A stretch of 64,000 nucleotides of DNA from Karstenula rhodostoma CBS 690.94 (Eukaryota > Ascomycota > Dothideomycetes > Pleosporales > Didymosphaeriaceae). This document shows positions 12,212-22,943 of the stretch, piece after piece. The notes beneath the pieces are model-generated. The model ran no database searches. It was given only the letters and a program-made list of their open reading frames with translations, and was not told the DNA's origin. The DNA lies in the NCBI GenBank assembly GCA_010093485.1, contig MU001499.1:868001-932000 (forward strand). Direction: 5' to 3'. Within the stretch, counting starts at the first letter, position 1. The number at the start of each line of letters is the position of its first letter. The position numbers and the translations under genes were made by a program.

Positions 12212-14348
12212 CTAGCGCCTCGAAACCTTGAGCCACAGATCCTCAGGCTTCTTCATCGATATCGTCGCCCCGATATGATGCGAATCCCGCAACAAAGCCT
12301 CCACCTCCTTCCTTGCCACCGCCTCCCCGCCGTCTCCGCCACCCTTCACGCTCGGCGCAATCCATGCCCTCCGCAACACCGTCCCCAACACGGCCGTAAA
12401 CTCTACCTGCGCGAACTTCATACCGGGACAGATGCGAGGCCCGCTGGCCCACGGTGCGAAGCCTTGCTCCATGTGGACAAGGTTCTCGTTGTGCAGTTCT
12501 GAAGAGAGGGATGCGGTGGCTCGGGCGGTAGGCGCGGTTGAAGTGATCCATCGCTTGGGGTCCCATACCTTGGGACTGGGGTATATTGTGGGCGTGGTGT
12601 GCATTGCGTGGATGTTCAGGTTTACCTGGGTGTTTGGCGGGATGAGAAGGGTCTTAGTTGAAGAAGAGGATGCTATCAATGTCGTTGAGTTCGAACGGGT
12701 GATCGTCAGAGGCATGTTGGGAGTGATTACGCCCCGCGGGATTTGCGGCACAGGGCCGAAGAGTCGCAGCGTCTCATACTACTCGAGTTAGCCAAGTGCT
12801 CGCGTTCTGATAGGGGCCAGAGAAGTGTGTGAAGACGTCACACGAGAGACTACTCCAGCGGCAAGCATGGGCACTGTAAGTGCTGAAAGACTTGGAGAGA
12901 CTTACCATTACAGCCACAACCCTTTTCAATTGCGGATACACTCCTTCATAATCCGGGCTGCGCTCGCCCCGAAAGACTTGATCGATCTCCTCTACCACCC
13001 ATTCCTGAACCTCAGGATGGATGGCCAGCAACGCAAACGCGTAAGCGAGTGTGTTCGCTGTTGTATCATGGCCGGCGACATTGAAGATGAAAATGTTGCC
13101 CTTGATCTCGTCGTCAGTCAATTTCACCGCAGACTGCACACCATCGGCCTTGGCTTGGTCAGACGTGCGGATCAGCGTGCTCATCAGATTATGTTTCTGA
13201 GCGCCGCTGTCTTCAGCCAAAAGGTTTCGCTCCGAAGCTATCGCCTCGTCCGTATATTGTCGGAATTCCTTCAGTGCGAGCAAAATGCCGTTTATGCGCG
13301 GGCTCAAAAGCACTGCAATCGTGTCGAAGAAACCCTCCTGGGGTGCGAGGATCATAGTGGTGATGAAGTTATTCAGCATCGTCATGAGCGCGTCGCGATG
13401 TGAGAGCTTATGCCCAGGAGCAGAAATGCGAGCACCGCTGTTGAAATCGTGTTGGACGCCGAAGCCAGCTGCGCAGAGAACATGCAATGCGACAATGCGG
13501 GTGTCGTCGACCATGTTTGAAATTTTGCCTCCGGGTTGTGACAGCCATTGGGAGAGCATAGCTTGGGACTGTCGGATGGACTCGTTCCAGACAAAACTGG
13601 ACACCCGTTCGTTGAAGCACGGAGCGGTGATTTTGCGGTGTCTCGACCACTCTTCGCCATTGACCTATACACAGCTGAGTGAGATTTGTACATGAGTCAC
13701 CGGGGAGGCTATTCCTCGGGTCAAGGTTCCTAACACTATAAACGCGTACTAAGGTGAAGCAGAAGACAGACAGTCCGCATTGTTACGCAGTTTGGCAAGA
13801 GAGACCACCGAGACCATCGCTTGACAGCGCGCCCGGGATGATCGTAGCGGGAACGCGCAGGAAGTCGAGGTCACTCACCGTGTCCACGTTCCTTCCAAAC
13901 ATATTCATCGACTCTATTCATCCATCAGCAATGCCCGATACCACGCCTTCAAACATGCCGACTCACCATAAAGCTTTGGCTTGACAAAAGCTTTCCTCTT
14001 CGCTAGCACCTCCTCAATGGCAACCTTGTTGCTCGTGTATAATATGTTCATGGCAGGACTGACCACAATGAAATTATCGCCATATTTCTCGTGTCGCGTA
14101 AAATCATCTTCCCAGGTCCAAGACAGATCGAGAATCCGGCACCACTCGAAATGTTGTAGTATAGGCGTGAAAAGCCGGGACCCAGCCTGCCAGACCATGC
14201 CGTATGGGTCGACCGGCACGATGAAGATGTGCAGGCCTGTTGGTTTGGCAAGCTGGTAGTTGATGTAGATGCGCTGGACCCGGCGGAAGATGGGGACGAG
14301 GATGCACGAGAGAAATGTAACAGCGAGTATGCTGATAAAGGATGCCAT
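12212..14348 (-). CDS. Cytochrome P450 monooxygenase
   Basis: Four exons on the minus strand (14348-13967, 13913-13879, 13664-12906, 12778-12212) give 580 residues. Exon 2 is only 35 nt; it closes in phase and supplies the FGRNV block normally found before the C-helix. An N-terminal membrane anchor (about residues 3-21) points to the endoplasmic reticulum. Typical P450 landmarks are present: WSRHR at 145-149, AGHDTT at 336-341 for oxygen activation, ETLR at 394-397 (ExxR), a PERF-like DPKRW, and the heme loop FAPWASGPRICPG with Cys509 as thiolate ligand. The substrate is unknown, and no biosynthetic genes adjoin it. The start is the first ATG in frame; TTG codons further up are not used. The neighbouring gene-free DNA suggests an accessory locus. 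Confidence 0.9.
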
Positions 14349-17300
14349 GTTTGAGGATTTGCTGGCGCCTTCGAAGTGCAACTGCGGCTGTTAAGGATTC
14401 CCCGCTTGGTGATTGAAGTAGTTCAGACCGAAAGGACTTGGGCGGCCACCAGAACTGTGGGTGTATCGTCTGGACGATACAAGACTATTCGTCTCCCTTT
14501 CACGATATTGCGTGGTGAGTGCGTGCGCCATGTAGATGCAGTTGACCCCAAGTCTTTTCTCTGTGCCAGGCTACAGTTACACAACGGTAGGTACAAGGGT
14601 GTTTTGCGTCACACAGTCACATAGAGCTCACATGGCCAGATGCTGGAGACGACTGCATGAGTTGGCAAATCCATAGCGAACGAGTGGCAGGGTCGCAATC
14701 TATGATGATTGGGAGGGGTGTTGCTTCATGTGGATGAATTAAACGCAGCGCACTCGATAATTTGCTATTTCCGACGGCCAGAGAGCTGCACAAGGGTTAT
14801 GTATTGCCTTGTCAGGTAATCAGTCGATCGGACTCAGCTATGAGCCGTATGTACTGCGTTTCAATACGCATGTTAGGTAACACAAGGAGCATGCGTCTAG
14901 CAAATCGACACGTGACATACCCCGCGCTGTGGATGCTCGATCAAGCTGGGGCGCTCGGCAACGCCAGCCAGAGACTGCAGCATGCAAGCGGCACATCAGA
15001 CGCCATGCAGATGGAAGGGCATCTGCACATCTCTTCTTTCAGCTCGTTTCAGACTCGATCAAGGCTCTCGCGACGACTTTTGCTTTTCTTAACTTGTTTC
15101 ATGGTAGAAAGCGAGTCATGGTACACATGCAAGATCATGGAGGGCCCGACGCCAGTGACCCTGACAGCTGAATCGTGCAGTGCCCACGACGCCTCACTAC
15201 TGTACCGGGTGCATCGTGCGTTGACACCGACGCATGCAAAGTGGATCGCCGGCTAACGGCGGTACGTAGATTCATCGATTCCTACGTCACCCATCTCAAG
15301 CTACGCAGGGCTGACCCAGCACAGCGACGCGAGCCGGAGTGCATGTACTGGACAATAGACAAGTCACAAACTGGACCGGACAAAGGGCTTGAAGAAGGAA
15401 AGGCGATCCCCTGATTGAGCACGATAGGCCTGAGCAATCATGGCTCGGGGAGCGAGAGTTGACTGGATGATGGCGCTGATGGCGTGAAACAAGTTCTCTC
15501 CGAAGAGGACTATTTGACGGGTCGGGAACCACGGTTGAGCAAGCTGTCAGCGGAGTCTGCACCCCGCAAAGCGGATCTCAATCCCGTTTCGTCAACATCT
15601 GAGGGTGAAGCACAACGGGCGGTACGAGGATCGTGAAGAAAGTTTTGGTTTCCAGGACAGCGTGAACTGGTGGACTGAAGTAACGGATCTAGTCGAGTAG
15701 CTTACACGCCAGCTGAATTATTCGCTACGGCTCGGCCACACGGTGCCTTCCGGCGCGTAACGGTACTATAGTAGCCAAGGTGGGGCCTTGTGTGGTTGAG
15801 TCCAACCGTGGAAAGCGAAATGGACGTGGAGACATTTCACTGAGATCGGAACGCAGCCCAGCCAAGCCACCGTGCGAAGACTTAAATTGATGGTCCGAGC
15901 ATCGAGGATTTCGATGGACAAACGACGCGGCGGGCTTGAGGAAGACGATAGTATCCGCCGCGCCGCAGCAGCTTAGAGTACCAAGAGCCAAATACCGAAC
16001 TCGGTACATCCGGAACGCCCATGGCTGGAAAGTGTTGAGCTCGATATCGCGTCGAGAAGGAGTATCCTTGGAAAAGTAGCTGATTACCTATATAGTGCAA
16101 TAGCGCTTAGAAAATGCCGCACCCTCCTGTCTGGGCATGGTTGAACATCATACTCAGCCTTGATGGCAAAAGTCAACAAGATGTTCAATTTGGTGAAATA
16201 CACCAAAGCTTGGTTGGGCGTAGCGGCTGGCGGCTTCCCGTGGTTGCATGTCGGATCGATGTACCAGCGATCTGGGCTCTGTGCTCTGATGCTTCCCAGG
16301 CGAAGGAAGGTTTACAGGCAGAATGCATACATGGTGTATCCCAACAAACATTGAAATAGTCCGCCCGAGAACCTTTAGAACACGAGTTCACGGAGGAGTT
16401 GCCTAGATAGGGCGTTATGGACAAGGTAGTATATTGGTGGCATGGCTTGGAGAAAAGACTTGCCATGGCATTCTTCTTGCAAGCTTGCGAACGTAATCAT
16501 GCCTTATGCCATGTTGATGGACTGCAGTGGACCCCCAAGTAACGGCCACATGAGCATGTGATGCATGTAGCTATGTCGTGCACATGCGGGACGCAGAGCC
16601 GCTTATCGCCTCTGCTCTGCAAGCTGGCAAGAGGCAGTCGCGCCATTGAAAAGGGCGAATGTCGCCAAGGTTCAAGAGTGAGCATCTGCATCTGCCCTGC
16701 ACGATACGGTAGACGTTGCTCCCACGGTATGTGATCGAGAAGTGGCGTGTCCCGAACCTTTCACGGATATGATGCCAAAGTTAGCATGTTGAAAGAGCAT
16801 GCACGTATGTATGCGGCACGACTGTGTGCGCGCTTCTGTGTCAAACCCATGTTTGCCGGGAATGCTATACACGGTACATATTCATTAATGCCTGCTACGC
16901 CATCGAACCGAACTGAACTCATGATCGGTGGGATAGAATGGCGGTGTAGGCATGTGTTAGCGACGGTGTTGAGGGGTCATCGGCAAAATGGGTGCAAACC
17001 TTCCCGCAAGGATGCCCCCTCACGTCAAAGGTCTGTTTTCACCTTTCAGAGTCTCATGGATACAAGCATGGATGCGCAGAGGCGCTAGATAACTGAGCGA
17101 GCGAGTTGGTGGCACAAAAGAAGACGAGACGAGAGCACCATCATTGGAGAAAACGGTCCGGTGAAGCAGTCCAGACTGACGGCCAATCGCGATGATGTCG
17201 AATCCTTGTCATACGGGCTGCAAGGAGTGGCCCGTGTTGCAAACACCAGTGGTGGCTTGTCACGGCCCCGATAACGGCCCCACCTGCACTCGACGTGGCT

Positions 17301-18717
17301 GTCGTTGATTGGTAGAGCCCGGTATCTTGTCGATCCGTTACCCGTGCCGCATCCCATCGAGTATCGAATTCAAACAGCGTGATCATAAGGCAAAAGGTCG
17401 AACGCCGTACTGATGTTGACACTGCTGCGCCGCCATGTGTTGCGAGAGGACAGAAGTCGTGTGCTACCGTCTTCTGTAGACCCATTCTTCAAAGGAGGGG
17501 TACAGTCTTAGTGTTGCGGAGAGCTCCCACAGCAGGGATAATGCTCCATCACACGCATGTTCCATGTTCCAGCTGCACTCACCCGCTGTGCATATGGCCA
17601 ATGAAGATCCTTGCGGGGTCTGAGCGTCAGCCCGTATTGCGGCATGGCCTCACAGCTGCAGGAACAGAGATAGACAAATTGCAGATTGTCGCGGTGGGGA
17701 GGCTCGACGTCGAGGTTTCTGGAACATGTGTGTACGGTCGAGATCTGCAATGAAGAGGACCCTTTCAATAGTCATCGAAGGGGCAGAGGGGTCTTTTCTG
17801 CGGAGTTGAGCGTTCAGATCCTTCCCTTCTCGGGCACAGGTCCTACGGATTCCGATTCTAGATTGCACACGTCCTGTTGGACGGACAGAAACACGGTCCC
17901 CACCCGGATCATTTACAGGTAACGATTTGGTCTTGGGAGACTCTGAGCTGATACCGAAGGCGTATTGTGGGCTCGGTATTGTCAAGACGCCCCGCTCGCG
18001 TATGAGGGAGAACAAGTGTGCTCGTGTGTCGCTCTGTCAAGGGCTCGGCCACTGCATTCGCTAGCCGTTAGTATCGGCTTTCCTATTCTCGCCACGAGGG
18101 TGGTCAGCAAGTATCATGTAGAGACGGGCGGGTGCGCGCGCTGCCACGATCCGCTCTCACATGGCGCCGGATGCGCAATGCACGTTTATTTTGGACTTTG
18201 CGGTCGATCTGCCCACGCGAGCGCGGTATGACGACAGTCGGTCCAGCGTGCACGGAAACAGTGCACGGGGGACGGCAGGCGTGTCGCTTGACTGCGCCAG
18301 GGTGGCATCTGATGAAGATTTGGTGTCGCCATGCTCGCTGCGGTGGAAGCTTGTATCCCGAGGGGAGGTGCTCCTGGGAAGCGATGTTGAGGCGTGATGT
18401 CGTCGGCCCGCAAGCATCTGATGGCGGCAGTGGTGGGCACAGGCGTGAGAGGGCGCTGGGACCTGTTGCCACGTCTCACGAGGAGGCGCCATGGCCGAGG
18501 GCGGCCTGGGTGGATGGGGACATTGCATTGGGGAGGGAGCAGGCAGCGCGGCTATCTGGCATGGTGGTGCGAATGGCGGCCGTGGGGAGCAGCATGAGGC
18601 TGGGTGGGTGCCATGACAGCGCGATGTGGCTGGCGGGCGGGCGCTACGGGCACAGTTCGCATGGCTCTCGCATGGACATGAGGACTGCGGGCGCGCCGTG
18701 CTGCATCCTGAATCAGG

Positions 18718-18747
18718 TGACGGAGGCGGAGGCGGAGGCGGAGGCGA
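18718..18747. repeat. GGAGGC hexanucleotide array
   Basis: About five near-perfect tandem copies of a six-base purine-rich unit in GC-rich DNA. Confidence 0.7.
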
Positions 18748-19333
18748 AGAAGGCCCAAGGGCAGAAGGGCACGAAGGGGAAGGGCACGAGCACGAGGGCA
18801 CGCGGGGGGCCAATGTTTCAGTGTTGCAGGGCGCCCCAAGGACGGCCTGTGTGGCCAGCACACGATATCGGCGGCCACCTGGGGCATTGTCGACCCGTCG
18901 CATGGGCACTGGGCAGCGCAACACGAGAGCGAATATTGGCCGTGTGCGCTGCGAAGGATTGCCCAGGTGGAGGCCGCGAAGCGTGACTTTGCAGCGGGGC
19001 CCGAAGCGGGTTAGCAGCGCCAGCACATCATTCACACCGCAACCGCCGTGTCCCATGTCCTATCGCGCACGGCGGCGTCCCACGTCGGACCCCAGGCTCG
19101 TGGTGCAGCCGGCACGTTTGGCCAGGGAAGCCGCTCGTCAGAGAGCGCGGCGGCCGGCGCTGAGTGGTCCGTCGCAGTCGAGGGATTCGCGATGCTAGCT
19201 GACGGATCACCGCACTGTGTACTCTGTCGAGTCTCCACGTTGCACCGGCGCCCTCGTCGACGACGCTCGCTTGGAGCACGTCGACCGTCTCCGTCTCCGC
19301 TGGAAGCGCGGTGCCAGGCGATATCGCCATCGC

Positions 19334-19372
19334 TGTGCTGTGTTGTGCTGTGCTGTGCTGTGCTGTGCTGTC
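19334..19372. repeat. TGTGC pentanucleotide microsatellite
   Basis: About seven tandem copies of a five-base unit with one variant copy near the left end. No open frame here looks coding. Confidence 0.8.
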
Positions 19373-19973
19373 CTCAGGGCCTCGTCGTCGTCGTCGTTCT
19401 CGTCGGTCTGCGAACAAGGCAGTCAGTCACCCAACCACCTCCGCGCGTCTGCAAACCGGCCAGGATGCGCCCGCACGGCCTGCCGTCCGTCCATCCCGCT
19501 CGTGTTGGGGCGCCCATCCCTGCGCGTGCTTGGCAGCCGTCGTTGGATCGCAGCGCCGCCATTTAGCCTGAGATTGCACTGAGGTGCTCCACGCTCCTCG
19601 CTCCAACCAACCACCTCGCCGTGGTCGCGCTGTTGGCCTGCCCGAAACATCGAGGCCCGTTATCAATGGGGGACGACGGCGACGGCGACGGCAGTTGGCA
19701 GCACGTTTCAGAGCGCGGGCAGGGCCATCCGCGCTGCTTGCTGTCAGTCGAGCTCTGCAGTCTGCACAACGGGCGGCGCCCGGCTTGACTCGCAGCAGCG
19801 GCGCACATCATCGCGTCTAGCGCTCCACAAAACGACGCAGCGCTGTCCATCCGCACAGGTGATTCTGGGCCCGCCGTGAGAGCGTTTCGGACAGGGTTGC
19901 TGTCCGATCACCAGTGAGCGAGCGACGGACGTGCTGCGGGCTTGCGGCTTATGTAATGCGATGCGCAGCCTTC

Positions 19974-20012
19974 CTAGGACCTACTTGCTAGGACCTACTT
20001 GCTAGGACCTAC
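19974..20012. repeat. 14-bp tandem repeat
   Basis: Two perfect copies of CTAGGACCTACTTG followed by 11 bases of a third copy. The perfect identity suggests a recent expansion. Confidence 0.9.
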
Positions 20013-20091
20013 AGTCCCATGGTACACACACAGCAGCCGCCTGCCGTGGCTCCACGACCACAACGGGACATGCACACGCCAGGCGGCCTAG

Positions 20092-20140
20092 CATCTGCCA
20101 TCCGCCATCCGCCATCCGCCATCCGCCATCTGGCATCTGG
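20092..20140. repeat. 7-bp tandem repeat (CATCCGC type)
   Basis: Seven tandem seven-base units. The inner four are identical; the first and the last two differ by one or two bases. Confidence 0.9.
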
Positions 20141-20536
20141 CCTGGGGTGGGCGCCCGTGGCAGCCCTCTCCCTGTCCGTGGTCTGTAGGTAGCAGAGGAT
20201 GGCGATATCGGTTCGCGCAGGCCAGGAATTTCTCCGCGCGCGCTGAGTGGCCGCGCTCATTCAGCCGTCTGCTCCCTATCGGGCCCCCCAGCCGGCGCCA
20301 GCGCGAGCGACGATTGCTTGTCGTCGCGAGAGCACCGTAGACGCCCGCTAGAGGCTGGGGGCAGACGCGGGCCAGTTGGGAGCATCCGGTGACGAGAGAG
20401 AGGGACAGAGAAGGACAGAGAGGAGAAGAGAGGGTGGCAGGGCGTGTGCTGGCGGCGGCTGCTTGCTCCCTCGGCAGCCACGTCCAGGACGAGGGCATAG
20501 AGCAGACCCGGTACGGCAGGCCATGTCTCGCCGTCA

Positions 20537-20573
20537 GGTGGCTTGGTGGCTTGGTGGCTTGGTGGCTTGGTGG
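20537..20573. repeat. 8-bp tandem repeat (GGTGGCTT)
   Basis: Four perfect eight-base units plus a partial fifth. The unit is not a multiple of three, which argues against coding use. Confidence 0.9.
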
Positions 20574-21630
20574 AGTGCTCGCTTGCGTGCATGGCTCGTC
20601 GGCGCTCGTGGAGGCCTGTCCCTGCCGCAGCCCTGGTCGTCTCTCGTCCACTCAGCGTGCGCAACGGCGTCGTCCGTGCCTCGAGGTGCGAAACGGGCGC
20701 CGCTCTTCACGGGGCTCACCTCTCGGCCCAGGCATGGTGCGCAGGCCGGCCCACCCGTCTGATCCTCTGCGCAGTGCTCGGTGCTCACGCTCCCGCCTTT
20801 TAGATTGTCTCTGGTCCGGAGCGTCTGTCGATGCTGTCGAGGCCTGCCTGCCAGGGTCCCAGACATCTCCACCACCGTCTTCACCACCACGGAGCCAGCT
20901 GCCTCGTCCTCTGCATCTGCATCCGCATCCCCACTCTGCAATCTGCAGCACGCTTGCCTCCCGCCCTCGACGAGTGCACACTGCACACTGCACACTGCCC
21001 ACTGCGGACTGGCGAAGCGTGACCGTAATCGCCCGCTGCTCGCTCGCGCCGTCCCGCCCACGCAGCTCACCACGCAGCAGCCCAGCCCAGCCAGCCCACC
21101 CACACACGCACCCACACGCTCCGCGCCAGACCCCCAGCGGCGTTCGTGCGCACAGGCTTCTTCGCGAGCGCGAGCCCTGGCACGCTGTCCACGAAAAGAA
21201 GCCATCCTGGTCAGATTGCACCGCGGGCTGTGCGCTCCTCGCCTGGCTCCGTCAGCCCTCTTAGCCCGCGGCCTGCCTGCTTTTCGAGCCTGCAGAGAAT
21301 CCTGCACTGCAGCATCGCCGTCGCCCGCGACCTCGTCCGCACCAGCACCTCGCAGCCGTCACCGCAGGCTCCCGCCTCCCAACCCGCCGTCGTCCGTCTC
21401 GCTCGTCGTCGAGCAATTGGGTCAGTCCCCCTTTCCCTGGCCTTCTGTTTCCTTGGTCTTGGGTTCCGTCCAGCAGTGACAGCCGGGCCTCGCCCCAGCA
21501 AAAGCCCGCCATCCGCGCCTGGTCTTGTCTGGTTGACGCTCCGCGCTAGCCTCAAGTCACATCCCAACCACCTCCGCCTCTACACATCCGCCCTCCCCCA
21601 GCGCTGCCGCTCCTCCCAGCTCATCAGCAC

Positions 21631-21687
21631 ATGCACTTCATTGTTCTTGCTCCTTGCCGCACCGTTGCCCGTCGCGCCTTCGACTGA
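21631..21687 (+). other. uORF 1 in the StuA leader (18 codons)
   Basis: One of only two ATG triplets in the 2-kb region starts an 18-codon frame ending in TGA. If the leader begins upstream of it, ribosomes would meet it before the main start. Function is inferred from position only. Confidence 0.4.
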
Positions 21688-21875
21688 CCCCGCCCGCTCC
21701 GCAGTGTTGTTGTTGTTGTTGTTGTTGTCGTGGTTCCCTCGGCGCCGCACCACCATCCATACTCCAGTGCTTGGCTCGCAGCTAGCAGCCAGCAGCTAAC
21801 GAGGCGCGCTTCAACGACGTTACGACCGGTTACGAAGCACCAGCCGCACGCCCACGTCGCGCACCTCGACTGCAC

Positions 21876-21959
21876 ATGCCAACCGTGGCTGTCATATCGT
21901 CCCGCTCGCAATTCCGCCTGGCTGTAGTTGCCCCGCCACTGTTTCTTTGCTTGCATTGA
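21876..21959 (+). other. uORF 2 in the StuA leader (27 codons)
   Basis: The second ATG opens a 27-codon frame beginning MPTVAVISSR and ending TGA. Alternatively this ATG could be the first coding exon of a longer StuA form, spliced to the open stretch at 22479-22943. Possible GT donors exist inside the frame, but none is strong. Confidence 0.4.
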
Positions 21960-22478
21960 AGCCTCCCCAAAAGCGTATCCATCCTTTCCGCGAGCTCTCC
22001 GGCTTCACGACCGCGACGACCTAACGAAGTGCTTTTTGTTCCCTCCAGCATTGTTTGCAGCGTTCAGTTCCCTCCGGCGGCTACGCGTGCATCGACCAGA
22101 GCATCTGCTCTGCCCCCTTGGACATATCCCCCGGTCAGTGTGTTCCACCAACCGTCCCGTACCACCGTCCTCTGCAGCGCGAAACGCGAACAGCCGTCTT
22201 CGCCCTCTACACGAGCTCGTGCGCGCGTCGCCGTTGGCATTGTTTGCCCACGTGTTTGGTCGCCTTTCGTTGGTCCGCGCTGCACCTGACCGACGAGCCT
22301 ACTTCCAGAGCAAACAATTGACTTGCGGTGTAGGATCTCGCCCGTCGACCGCACACGGTGAAGCTATAACTGCGACCAGCTATCTCTCCGGCTACGTGCG
22401 CAGATTCTGCAACCTACTGCTGTAGAGCACTGCTGTCCGTTGCCGCAGCATCAACCATCTCGGCTATCTAGAGATTGA

Positions 22479-22943
22479 CTCGAGGAATCTCCGCGAGGAA
22501 ATTTCTCCATCACACCGCTGCACACCACCGTGTCTGTCAATACCGTAAAGCTGGCTCAGCCACTGCCTTCAATTTCGTCGGTCCACGCCCGAGGCCCCGT
22601 CGACGCCTGGTACAATTCCCATTACTCGGCGAAACCTGCTGCCTCTACCGACCGTCTACCGAGCCTTCCGCAGATCCAACCGCACGCGAGCGGATCTTCA
22701 ACATCCTCGTCGCCTCGGGGTGGTTCCTTCAGTGCATCGTCCATTGACAACGGAAGCGCCAGTTCCAACACATCGTACTCTGCTTCCGTCAACGGCCATA
22801 CCGCAGGTTTCAAGACCCCCTCCCCGGAACAGGTACCGCAACCTCTCAACCGCAACGGCCAGCCTTTGAATGTGCAGTCGCATCAAGGCTCCCCGTACGG
22901 TACTCAACAAAGCTACGGCTACCCTTCCGAGGGCTACAACAGC
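22479..22943 (+). other. In-frame, coding-like extension upstream of the StuA ATG
   Basis: The StuA frame stays open for 155 codons before the first ATG, back to a TGA at 22476. It contains no ATG. The translation is Ser/Pro/Gln/Gly-rich like the StuA N-terminus, with phrases such as LPSISS and RLPSLPQI, and uses C-ending codons typical of fungal genes (AAC, TAC, GTC, GCC, CAG). It may be coding sequence entered by splicing from an upstream ATG exon or by non-AUG initiation. Chance openness in an AT-poor leader remains possible. Confidence 0.5.

Larger units (their letters stand above)
14349..20830. other. 6.5-kb gene-free region upstream of the StuA leader
   Basis: I find no exon set with a recognisable domain. 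From about 18 kb the sequence is GC-rich, so long open frames on both strands overlap each other (for example 18132-18986 plus and 18157-19056 minus). They are low-complexity (Arg, Ala, Pro, Ser) and look like artefacts of composition. Several short tandem arrays lie between 18.7 and 20.6 kb. The region may hold distal regulatory DNA or non-coding transcripts of the downstream developmental regulator, but nothing here proves transcription. Confidence 0.5.
20834..22943 (+). promoter_or_regulatory. Putative long ATG-depleted leader of StuA
   Basis: Between 20834 and 22869 the plus strand carries only two ATG triplets (21631 and 21876), while CAT, the same triplet on the other strand, occurs more than a dozen times. 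The stretch is C- and pyrimidine-rich, with a (GTT)8 tract at 21706-21729. Depletion on one strand only is what selection on a transcribed leader would leave. Orthologous stuA genes are known for long leaders, upstream ORFs and more than one transcript start. Transcription itself cannot be seen here, and part of the region may be intron. Confidence 0.55.

Noticed and set aside
2545..14348. Laccase and P450 as parts of a secondary-metabolite cluster
   Set aside because: No polyketide synthase, peptide synthetase, terpene cyclase, transporter or cluster regulator lies near; ATG7 separates them.
18132..19056. Long overlapping open frames on both strands (284 and 299 codons)
   Set aside because: They overlap in opposite directions in GC-rich, repeat-bearing DNA, are low-complexity and have no known motif; open frames are expected from composition.
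20389..21307. Frames of 291 codons (plus) and 257 codons (minus)
   Set aside because: Mutually overlapping, Arg/Ala/Ser/Pro-rich and crossed by an 8-bp tandem repeat; treated as composition artefacts.
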